From positions 1 to 5,424 of the forward strand of contig JAIVHQ010000071.1 in NCBI GenBank assembly GCA_020200995.1: a DNA stretch of 5,424 nucleotides, written 5' to 3'. The stretch comes from Flavobacteriales bacterium (GTDB taxonomy: Bacteria > Bacteroidota > Bacteroidia > Flavobacteriales_D > Cryomorphaceae). The position numbers were made by a program, and so were the translations under genes. Below the pieces are notes generated by a model, which was not told the origin of the DNA, searched no databases, and worked only from the letters and a program-made list of their open reading frames with translations. Positions 1-5,424 of this stretch are shown piece after piece (position 1 is the first letter of the stretch; every line of letters starts with the position of its first letter).

Positions 1-872
1 CCCAGGCTGGGGAGAAAGAAAAGATGGGCAGCGCCGTAGCGCTTTTGAATGTCAGCCGGGGGCACTGCTCCCTCCCATGTCACTTCGAGGCCTCCCTTTT
101 CGGCAATTTCGCGACAGCGGGCGGCATAGCCTTCGTCGTACACAGGGCCGATGTGGATGAGACTCACGCGGTGCGTCTCGGCGGCCTTCACGAGGCACTC
201 AAGCGCAAAGTGGAGGTTTTTTTCCCGGGCCATGCGCGCCACGGTGAGCACGCGGAGCCGGCCGTCAGTTTTTACTGCGGGCTTCAGCTCATTTTCCGGA
301 AGGGAAGGCAGGTTGGGGAGTACTTTTACAGGCACCTTGCTGCCGAGGATTTTGCGAATGTGCCCGGCCTCGTGTTCATGGGTGGCGTGGAGCTCAATGT
401 GGCGGTAGAGCCCCCACATTTTGGCCAAAGCCAAAAAGAGATGCTTCCGCAAAGGCTTTACCCCCAAGGCTCCGGGTGCCAGCATACCGCGCGGGGCCAG
501 GATGATGCGTTGGCTGCCCCGGCGGGCGGCGAGGAGGGGATACACTGAGAAAACTTTGCTGAACATCCCGTTGATATACAACATCTTCGGATTGATGCTT
601 CGGATCAAATCGGCAACGCGGCTGTAGCTGCTTTGCCCGGGGCTGAGGTAGAATACCGAAACCGTCCCGTGCCGCTGCCAAAAATCGGCTGTGATGTCGG
701 GGTACGAAGCCGTGTCGAGGTAGTCGCGGTCGCTGCACACCACGGCGATGCGGCGGTGCGGGCTCAATGCCTCCACCATGTTGGCAATGCTCACGATGGG
801 GCCTCCCGCTTTGTAGCCCGGCAGGTACCAATCGGTGAAAATCAGGATGTCGACAGATTCAGGAGACTTCAT
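1..872 (-). CDS. Glycosyltransferase, GT4 family, C-terminus outside window
   Basis: Partial gene: 290 complete codons from the ATG at 872 to the left edge, with no internal stop or frameshift when read through by hand. It begins MKSPESVDILIFTDWYLPGY. The N-terminal domain has the GGPIVSIANMVEAL stretch at 23-36, typical of GT4 enzymes from exopolysaccharide clusters (the glycine loop near the acceptor site), and LAPRGMLAPGALGVKPLRKH at 125-144, another recurrent block of that group. The donor domain starts with RLRVLTVARMAREKNLHFAL (205-224), passes IHIGPV at 239-244, and reaches HLFFLPSLG at 283-291, where the window stops. In relatives this is immediately followed by the EX7E motif, so the catalytic glutamates and roughly 70-90 residues are missing. 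It overlaps the amidotransferase by 14 bases and probably works in the same glycan pathway. It is not a duplicate of the other glycosyltransferase: their N-terminal domains share no obvious motif. Donor and acceptor unknown. Confidence 0.92.
   Translation of the reverse strand, partial: MKSPESVDILIFTDWYLPGYKAGGPIVSIANMVEALSPHRRIAVVCSDRDYLDTASYPDITADFWQRHGTVSVFYLSPGQSSYSRVADLIRSINPKMLYINGMFSKVFSVYPLLAARRGSQRIILAPRGMLAPGALGVKPLRKHLFLALAKMWGLYRHIELHATHEHEAGHIRKILGSKVPVKVLPNLPSLPENELKPAVKTDGRLRVLTVARMAREKNLHFALECLVKAAETHRVSLIHIGPVYDEGYAARCREIAEKGGLEVTWEGAVPPADIQKRYGAAHLFFLPSL
859..872 (-). other. 14-base overlap of amidotransferase end and glycosyltransferase start
   Basis: ATGAAGTCTCCTGA holds the start of the left-hand glycosyltransferase and the stop of the amidotransferase in another frame. 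No Shine-Dalgarno precedes the ATG. The overlap has the same length as that between the SGNH and first glycosyltransferase genes (4772-4785), and both point to translational coupling within one transcript. Confidence 0.6.
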
Positions 873-2748
873 TGCGTTGGAGCCAGGCTTCGAGGGCACA
901 AAGGTACCATATCCGCGACCATGTCACATCCTTACTTCCTTTGCGAAAAGCCGCGTAACGCTTGCGCACCTGTCTGGTGTCGAACTGCGGGCGAAGGGCG
1001 AGGGCTTCCATGTGGTCGTCGCAAAATTCGCGCAGCTCGTTGCGCATCCGCTGCTCCCACGGAAAGGTGAATCCCATCTTGGTGCGGGAAGCCGTTTCGG
1101 GAGGAATGAGGTCGCCGGCGGCATCGGTGAGCAGCTTTTTGGGAGAAGTGAGGTCTTTGAATTTGTCGGGAATTCCGAGCACGGTTTCCACGAGGCGGTG
1201 GTCGAGGAAGGGCACACGCACCTCGAGGGCGTGGGCCATAGACATGTGGTCGGCATCGCGGAGGAGCACCGAGGGCAAATAGGTGGACAGCTCGGCGTAG
1301 GACACGCGGCTCAGCAGCGGGAGGGCATAGCCTTCATTGCCATAGCCGATCCCTTCGTGGGCGATGCGAAACACCTCGTTTCCGCCGCCCTCGTAGTTGC
1401 GCATGGTGCGCTTCACATCGCCGAGCGACATCACCTCGCGGCTGTATTGATAGGCAAACTCGGTGTCGAAATAATCCTCGCCGATCACCTGCGCTATTTT
1501 TGCGGAAGCGATGCCCGGCTTCCACATTTTGTAAAGTGTACCCGCTGCTGCCCGTGCAAAACCGGGGTAGCTCAGCAGCCATTTCCTGGTCTGCAAGGAT
1601 TTGATTTGCGCAAAAACGGGGTAACCCGCGAAGAGTTCGTCGCCGCCGAGGCCGGAAAGCACCACGGTGATGCCCGCCGCCTTGGCCGCCTGCGACACCA
1701 CAAAAGTATTGATGCCGTCGCCGCCGGGGTGGTCGGCGGCTGCGAGGGCGTCGGGAAGGCTGTCCAAAAGAGATCCGGGCGGAAGGTGAATTTCAGTGTG
1801 GTCAGTGCCGCAGCGGTCGGCGATTTTTTTGGCGAAAGCCCCCTCGCTGTGCTCCGCCTCATCGAAGGTGACGGTAAAAGTGCGGAGCTTAGACTTGCTC
1901 GCCCGCGCGGCAATCGCCGTTATGATGCTCGAATCGATGCCCCCGGAAAGAAAAGCGCCGTAAGGCACATCAGTGGTAAGCCTGAGCTTCACGGAATCTT
2001 CGAGGAGGGTGCGGACAGATTCCGTTGCTTCAGCGTAGTCGGCATTCGATCTCAGCATGCGGACATTGCGCAGGGGATGCCACCAGGTTTTGATCACCTC
2101 TTCATTATCGTCGATGAGGAGAAAAGTGCCCGGCGGCAAGGCGCGAACGCCCTCCACGGCCGTGCGTTCTCCGTGCACGGTTTGGTAGCGGAGGTAGTCG
2201 GCGAGAGATTTAGGGTCGAGATTTCGGTCGGTGAGGCCGCTGCGAAGCAATGCGCGAAGCTCGCTCGAAAAGATCATCTTGTCGGCAGCGCGGGCGTAAT
2301 ACAACGGCTTGATGCCCAAGCGGTCGCGGGCGAGGATGAGGCGCCGCTCCCGGGCATCCCAAAAAGCGAGGGCGAACATGCCGTTGCAGCGCTTCAGAAA
2401 ATCCGGGCCGCGGAGCACCAATCCCGTGAGGAGGACTTCCGTATCGGAATCGGTGGTGAAGGGCATTTCAGCCGCAGTGGCATCGGCGGCCAGCGATTCG
2501 CGAAGCTCTCGAAAATTGTAGATCTCGCCGTTGTACACGAGGGTGTACCTGCCGCAGGGCGAGTGCATGGGTTGATCGGCGCGGTGGTCCAAATCGATGA
2601 CAGCGAGGCGGCGGTGCCCCAGGGCGATGCCCTCACCTTCCCATTGCCCCTCGGCATCGGGACCGCGGTGCGCGAGTGCCTTGTTCATCGCCGCGATTCT
2701 GTCGCGTATGCCGTCGGCCTTACCGTATATTCCGTTTATGCCACACAT
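859..2748 (-). CDS. asnB: Glutamine-dependent asparagine synthetase-like amidotransferase (AsnB family)
   Basis: Complete, 629 residues, close to bacterial AsnB-type lengths of about 600-640. It starts MCGINGIYG, so Cys2 becomes the N-terminal nucleophile of the class II glutaminase domain (about 2-200). Glutamine-binding positions include the HRRLAVID segment (45-52), NGEIYN (73-78) and DSDTE (100-104). The synthetase domain carries the ATP pyrophosphatase loop SGGIDSS (268-274), LSGLGGDELFAGY (364-376) and the RDADHMSMAHALEVRVPFLDH block (497-517). The family takes ammonia from glutamine, channels it, and amidates a carboxylate activated as an adenylate. Leu367 stands where E. coli AsnB has the important Glu348 (SGEG there, SGLG here). 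With its neighbours, two glycosyltransferases and a sugar-nucleotide enzyme, amidation of a uronic acid or another glycan substituent is plausible, as proposed for WbpS-type proteins of O-antigen loci. Ordinary asparagine synthesis is not excluded. The gene symbol denotes family only. Confidence 0.93.
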   Translation of the reverse strand: MCGINGIYGKADGIRDRIAAMNKALAHRGPDAEGQWEGEGIALGHRRLAVIDLDHRADQPMHSPCGRYTLVYNGEIYNFRELRESLAADATAAEMPFTTDSDTEVLLTGLVLRGPDFLKRCNGMFALAFWDARERRLILARDRLGIKPLYYARAADKMIFSSELRALLRSGLTDRNLDPKSLADYLRYQTVHGERTAVEGVRALPPGTFLLIDDNEEVIKTWWHPLRNVRMLRSNADYAEATESVRTLLEDSVKLRLTTDVPYGAFLSGGIDSSIITAIAARASKSKLRTFTVTFDEAEHSEGAFAKKIADRCGTDHTEIHLPPGSLLDSLPDALAAADHPGGDGINTFVVSQAAKAAGITVVLSGLGGDELFAGYPVFAQIKSLQTRKWLLSYPGFARAAAGTLYKMWKPGIASAKIAQVIGEDYFDTEFAYQYSREVMSLGDVKRTMRNYEGGGNEVFRIAHEGIGYGNEGYALPLLSRVSYAELSTYLPSVLLRDADHMSMAHALEVRVPFLDHRLVETVLGIPDKFKDLTSPKKLLTDAAGDLIPPETASRTKMGFTFPWEQRMRNELREFCDDHMEALALRPQFDTRQVRKRYAAFRKGSKDVTWSRIWYLCALEAWLQRNEVS

Positions 2749-2750
2749 CA
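2746..2750 (-). promoter_or_regulatory. TGATG stop/start junction between epimerase and amidotransferase
   Basis: The epimerase stop TGA (2750-2748) shares its last base with the ATG (2748-2746) of the amidotransferase. A GGAGG is present at 2775-2771 but lies 22 bases upstream of the ATG, too far for a normal ribosome binding site. Reinitiation by the terminating ribosome is the likely mode of translation, which would keep the two enzymes at similar levels. Confidence 0.6.
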
Positions 2751-3686
2751 GTGCTCAACAGGACTGCGGGCCTCCAACACCTTTTTGAGCCCATCGTTGA
2801 GGGGCAGGAGGTCTCGACCCAAAAGGCCCATCATCCGCCTGTTGTCGGGCATGCGGCGCGTCATGTCCCCTTCTTCGAGGGGGTCGAGGTGAACGATTTG
2901 AGATTTTGACCCCGTGAGATCGATGATTTTTCGCGCCAGTTCGATGATGGTAATTTCTTTATCGGAGCCGATGTTGATCACGTCGTTGACCACTTCTCCG
3001 TTGTAATGCGCCGCAAGGCAGGCGTCGATGTTGTCGTCGATGTAGCAAAAAGTCCTGGTTTGAAGACCTTCACCGTACACGGTGATGTCATCATTTCGGA
3101 GGGCCGCGCGGATGAATTTTGAGATGACAAAGTCGTGGCTCTGTTTAACGCCGTAAGTGTTGAAAAATCTGAAAATCGTGTAATCCAACCCGTACTCCAC
3201 TTGGTAAGAGCGCAAAAATGCTTCGCCGATGTTTTTCACAATGGCGTAGGGCAGTTTGGAATTGAGCGGGGTGGTGAGTTCGTTTTGGGGGATTTCCACC
3301 GGCTCGCCATACACTTCTGAGCTGCTGGAGAAATAGATGCGCCTCACACCGGTGTTTTTGCAGAGGTCGAGGATGTTTCGAATGCCGTTGATGTCGTCGA
3401 GCACCTTGACCGGGTGCTTGAGGGTGCGCTTCACGCCCACCGTGGCGGCGTAATGAAAAACGAAATTGAATCGGTAGGCGAAAAACACGGCCGAGATGTC
3501 GTCGCGGTTGTTCACGTCGCATTTGATAAAATGCACGTTATCGTGCTTGCCTGCGGGCACATTGGTGAGGTACCCGGTCTGTAGGTTGTCGACCACCAAA
3601 ATGTGGTTGTCCGCATTTTCGGAAAGTTTCTCCGCGAGTTCACTCGCAATAAATCCGGCCCCGCCGGTAACCAATATCCTGTTCAT
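2748..3686 (-). CDS. NAD-dependent sugar-nucleotide epimerase/decarboxylase (extended SDR)
   Basis: Complete 312-residue cytoplasmic enzyme, the usual length for UDP-glucuronate decarboxylase (UXS) or GalE-like proteins. The Rossmann fold starts at residue 3 with ILVTGGAGFIAS. Its GxxGxxG motif reads Gly8, Gly11, Ala14, so the third glycine is alanine. VVDN at 31-34 supplies the acidic residue at the end of beta-2 for NAD binding. SSSEVYGEP (121-129) and YAIVK (Tyr147, Lys151) form the catalytic Ser-Tyr-Lys set. FFNTYG at 174-179 and TRTFCYIDD at 210-218 are substrate-domain motifs. The latter, and GDMTRRMPD at 273-281, resemble UXS enzymes, but YAIVK differs from the YDEGK I recall for UXS. 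Product could be UDP-xylose, a galactose-type or another modified sugar. It is separated from the upstream glycosyltransferase by 40 bases and ends on TGATG shared with the amidotransferase. Its five lines from 3001 to 3300 are about 49% GC by hand count, below neighbours. Family firm, substrate open. Confidence 0.9.
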   Translation of the reverse strand: MNRILVTGGAGFIASELAEKLSENADNHILVVDNLQTGYLTNVPAGKHDNVHFIKCDVNNRDDISAVFFAYRFNFVFHYAATVGVKRTLKHPVKVLDDINGIRNILDLCKNTGVRRIYFSSSSEVYGEPVEIPQNELTTPLNSKLPYAIVKNIGEAFLRSYQVEYGLDYTIFRFFNTYGVKQSHDFVISKFIRAALRNDDITVYGEGLQTRTFCYIDDNIDACLAAHYNGEVVNDVINIGSDKEITIIELARKIIDLTGSKSQIVHLDPLEEGDMTRRMPDNRRMMGLLGRDLLPLNDGLKKVLEARSPVEH

Positions 3687-3697
3687 CCTGCCTGTGG

Positions 3698-3730
3698 TTA
3701 AAAGTGTTCGGACGTATCCGGAGCACTCAT
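3698..3730 (-). other. Ten-codon reading frame in the intergenic gap
   Basis: An ATG overlaps the stop of the glycosyltransferase in an ATGA arrangement and opens a frame reading MSAPDTSEHF, then TAA, ending 11 bases before the epimerase ATG. It could let a ribosome terminating on the glycosyltransferase carry on to the epimerase, as a coupling mini-cistron. It could equally be chance: ATGA overlaps are easy to get and the peptide shows no recognisable feature. Listed because it fills most of the only gap between genes. Confidence 0.15.
3700..3726 (-). terminator. Imperfect hairpin plus TTTT, possible weak terminator or attenuator
   Basis: Read on the minus strand, GTGCTCCGGA (3726-3717) can pair with TCCGAACAC (3712-3704) around a TACG loop. 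This gives eight pairs, with one C-A mismatch and one bulged C, followed directly by TTTT at 3703-3700. It sits just after the glycosyltransferase stop and before the epimerase ATG. The stem is short and flawed and the T run is only four long, so full termination is unlikely. Partial attenuation or an RNA processing site would fit better. It may also be a chance pairing. Confidence 0.25.
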
Positions 3731-4785
3731 GGTTTCGATGTTTTCAATATGTCAAAAGCCGTTTCGGCCCATTTCTCTTTACTCAATTCAGCGGCCGCTT
3801 CGGCGCTTAATTTGCCCATGGATTCGAGTTCGGAAATCGGTTTCTCCGTCATCGTTTTCATGGCGCTATACAAGGCACCTACGTCCGCGGGGGGCACGAG
3901 GATTCCGTTTTTGCCCTCTTCTAAAAAAGCAGATGCCGCTCCCGTTACATTTGTGCATATGAGTGGGAGTCCCGCTGCCGCAAATTCGTGCACCGCAACG
4001 CCCCAGGGCTCCCTGATGCTCGGCAATACGAATACACCGCCCTCGGCGACAAAGGTATCCAAATCGGCAGGTTGTACAAAGCCGAAATGCCGCAAGCCGG
4101 GCATTTCAGGGCGCTCATCGTAAAGTGCACCCGTGCCGGCACACCAGAGTTCCCAATCGGGAGCATCGAGGCGACCGAAAGCCTCCCAGAGTTCGCGGAC
4201 GCCCTTGAAGTCCAGATACCTCCCGAAATAGAGAAAGCGCTTTGCAAAACTTCCCTCAGGCCGGGCTTTGTAAAACCGCGAAAAGTGATCGGTATCGGCC
4301 GTGTAGAAACCGGTAAAATTCTCCTCTTTGCGAAAACCCATGGCCTCAACGTAAGCGACCTGCGGGCTGCCCGGCACCCATGCAAAATCAAAGGCCGACT
4401 TGAACCGCACCTTGGCGCGGAGCAGGGCCAGCTTGCCGCGTAGGGTGGTCGGGTATTGGTTGTCGAGGGCCAGCACGGTGGGCACTTTCGGGCGGAGGCT
4501 GCGGCAAAGGGCCACATAATCGGGGTCGATCCATCCGCTGCACACCACGAGGTCGGGATCGATGCGGGCCACCTCATCGCGGAGGGCGGCAAAGTCGTAG
4601 TCGCGGCGCGGAAGGTACCTGCACAAGGCACCGGCGGTATCGAAATCGAAGGGGGCTTCCGCATTTACCGGAAAGGCAAACACATGCACCTCGGCACCCT
4701 CGGCGGCCAGGTGCTCCATGCAAGCGCGGATGTAGCCGGCCAGCTCCGTGTAGGGGAATACGATGCGTGGCTTAGTCGGCGGCAT
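3727..4785 (-). CDS. Glycosyltransferase, GT4 family (group 1)
   Basis: Complete gene of 352 residues, a normal length for a GT-B fold GT4 enzyme. Such enzymes transfer a sugar from a nucleotide donor with retention of configuration, usually at the cytoplasmic face of the membrane. The N-terminal acceptor domain starts with a beta strand (KPRIVFPYTELAGYI, 5-19). The C-terminal donor domain opens with FLYFGRYLDFKG at 184-195, continues through WELWCAGTG (211-219) and RHFGFV (232-237), and carries the EX7E signature in EPWGVAVHE, Glu259 and Glu267, after FVLPS. I chose the ATG at 4785, which gives a standard N-terminus and a 14-base overlap with the SGNH gene. The frame is open to an ATG at 4959, but that adds 58 low-complexity Ser/Pro/Lys-rich residues lying inside the SGNH gene. 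No Shine-Dalgarno is seen, so translation probably depends on the upstream gene. Donor and acceptor cannot be inferred. Confidence 0.93.
   Translation of the reverse strand: MPPTKPRIVFPYTELAGYIRACMEHLAAEGAEVHVFAFPVNAEAPFDFDTAGALCRYLPRRDYDFAALRDEVARIDPDLVVCSGWIDPDYVALCRSLRPKVPTVLALDNQYPTTLRGKLALLRAKVRFKSAFDFAWVPGSPQVAYVEAMGFRKEENFTGFYTADTDHFSRFYKARPEGSFAKRFLYFGRYLDFKGVRELWEAFGRLDAPDWELWCAGTGALYDERPEMPGLRHFGFVQPADLDTFVAEGGVFVLPSIREPWGVAVHEFAAAGLPLICTNVTGAASAFLEEGKNGILVPPADVGALYSAMKTMTEKPISELESMGKLSAEAAAELSKEKWAETAFDILKTSKP
4772..4785 (-). other. 14-base overlap of SGNH gene end and glycosyltransferase start
   Basis: ATGCCGCCGACTAA contains the glycosyltransferase start and, in the other frame, the last codons and TAA of the SGNH gene. 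The upstream bases lack a purine-rich ribosome binding site. This supports the chosen glycosyltransferase start and a shared transcript. Confidence 0.6.
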
Positions 4786-5424
4786 CGGCGATGATTTTTC
4801 GGAGGGCGGGTTCGAGGGCGTCGGCGATGATGGCCTGCCCGGCGGCATCAGGGTGAACTTCGTCGCGGTAAGTATCGACATTGCAGGGTGCTTCCAAACC
4901 GGAAACCACCTCGACGCCGAGTTCTGTGAGGAGGCTTTGAAGGGATGTACCTTCTTCATTCCACTCCCCCGCTTCGCATTCGGTGCGGGTGGGGTGGTGG
5001 TACACGAGGAGCGGGATGTCGTGATTGCGGCAGTGGTAGGCGAAACTCTCCCAGCCGGAATTAAAAGTGCCGCGCGGCCCCTCTCCTGCCCCGGGCAGGG
5101 CGTTCCAGTCTACCGTGGTGAAATAGCGCGACGAAATCCAGGAAAGGGCATCGGTGATGGCCGTGGCAGGTTGGCTTTCAGGGTAAAAAGGCACGTTGCC
5201 CACCACTTTTTCGAAGGTCATGAGATCTTGAAAATCGTGGCTGCTGAAGACGAGCACGATGGCGCGCGCATCAAAATCGCCGTGGGCCTGCATCCACGCG
5301 AAGGCATTGTCGGGGCCCCAGCTGCCCGCCGAGACGTTGAGCACCCGCATTTTTTCCGGAAAGGAAGCATCGAGACGGCTTTCCATAAGAGAAGAAGCGC
5401 AATCGCTCTGATCGGTGGATACCC
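4772..5424 (-). CDS. SGNH/GDSL-type hydrolase, N-terminus outside window
   Basis: Partial gene; 217 complete codons including the stop are visible and the frame is still open at the right edge. An in-frame ATG at 5386 is probably internal. The twelve residues before it (VSTDQSDCASSL) look like the stretch that follows the GDSxxxG nucleophile block in SGNH hydrolases, so the catalytic serine should lie just outside the window. Visible family features, numbered from that ATG, are a VLNVSAGSWGPDN block at about 15-27 (block II glycine region), a beta strand ending FSSHD at 45-51 in the block III position, and DEVHP at 175-179, which supplies the Asp175/His178 pair of block V (codons near 4864 and 4853). 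SGNH proteins are esterases, acyl hydrolases or acyltransferases. In polysaccharide loci they often act on O-acetyl groups, but the substrate here cannot be read. No membrane segment is seen in the visible part. The stop overlaps the next gene's start. The family call is firm; the specific role is unknown. Confidence 0.82.
   Translation of the reverse strand, partial: VSTDQSDCASSLMESRLDASFPEKMRVLNVSAGSWGPDNAFAWMQAHGDFDARAIVLVFSSHDFQDLMTFEKVVGNVPFYPESQPATAITDALSWISSRYFTTVDWNALPGAGEGPRGTFNSGWESFAYHCRNHDIPLLVYHHPTRTECEAGEWNEEGTSLQSLLTELGVEVVSGLEAPCNVDTYRDEVHPDAAGQAIIADALEPALRKIIADAAD

Noticed and set aside
24..548. A 174-codon plus-strand frame over the left-hand glycosyltransferase
   Set aside because: It is antisense to a clear GT4 coding region, has no recognisable motif and no supporting context.
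394..831. A 145-codon minus-strand frame inside the left-hand glycosyltransferase
   Set aside because: It is an out-of-phase reading of the GT4 gene. The GT4 frame is continuous from 872 to the left edge and has the expected motifs, so no frameshift is needed.
2771..2775. GGAGG on the minus strand as ribosome binding site for the amidotransferase
   Set aside because: It is 22 bases upstream of the ATG, beyond normal spacing, and encodes residues of the epimerase C-terminus. No other start in the window has a Shine-Dalgarno.
835..2892. A 685-codon open frame on the plus strand, antisense to the whole amidotransferase gene
   Set aside because: It mirrors a strongly conserved AsnB-family gene. 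The translation is rich in Gly, His, Val and Arg without any recognisable domain, which is typical of an antisense shadow in GC-rich coding DNA.
4786..4959. N-terminal extension of the right-hand glycosyltransferase to an ATG at 4959
   Set aside because: The 58 extra residues are low-complexity and lie wholly within the conserved 3' end of the SGNH gene. The ATG at 4785 gives a normal GT4 N-terminus.
1..5424. Search by eye for transposase remnants, tRNA, CRISPR repeats or long direct repeats
   Set aside because: All sequence is accounted for by five sugar-pathway genes and one 40-base gap. No repeated units or tRNA-like arms were noticed.

Overview
The window is a fully coding, single-direction stretch. 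Five genes read right to left on the minus strand, tightly packed like an operon, with only one intergenic gap (about 40 bases). Gene content points to a surface or exopolysaccharide biosynthesis locus. No phage, insertion sequence, CRISPR or RNA gene was seen. The organism is a bacterium with moderately high GC: hand-counted lines in the asnB-type gene and the second glycosyltransferase are about 63-68%. None of the visible starts has a convincing Shine-Dalgarno sequence. That is common in Bacteroidota and their relatives, but the phylum assignment is only a guess.

Layout in transcription order. (1) 5424-4772 is the C-terminal part of an SGNH/GDSL-type hydrolase whose start lies beyond the right edge. 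(2) 4785-3727 is a complete GT4-type glycosyltransferase starting inside the end of gene 1 (14-base overlap). (3) A 40-base gap holds an imperfect hairpin followed by TTTT and a ten-codon reading frame. (4) 3686-2748 is an NAD-dependent sugar-nucleotide epimerase/decarboxylase of the extended SDR family, with lower GC than its neighbours. (5) 2748-859 is a full-length glutamine-dependent asparagine synthetase-like amidotransferase, coupled to gene 4 by a TGATG stop/start. (6) 872-1 is a second GT4-type glycosyltransferase, overlapping gene 5 by 14 bases and cut by the left edge just before its EX7E motif.

A working model, by inference, is that the SDR enzyme makes or remodels a nucleotide sugar, possibly from a uronic acid, and that the two glycosyltransferases add sugars to a lipid-linked repeat unit. 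The amidotransferase may amidate a carboxyl group on a sugar or amino-acid substituent, and the SGNH protein may add or remove acyl groups. The most interesting detail is in the amidotransferase. The glutamate of the SGEG motif that is catalytically important in E. coli AsnB is a leucine here, so this may not be an ordinary asparagine synthetase. Otherwise the window looks like a recognisable polysaccharide locus; I found no clearly new system.
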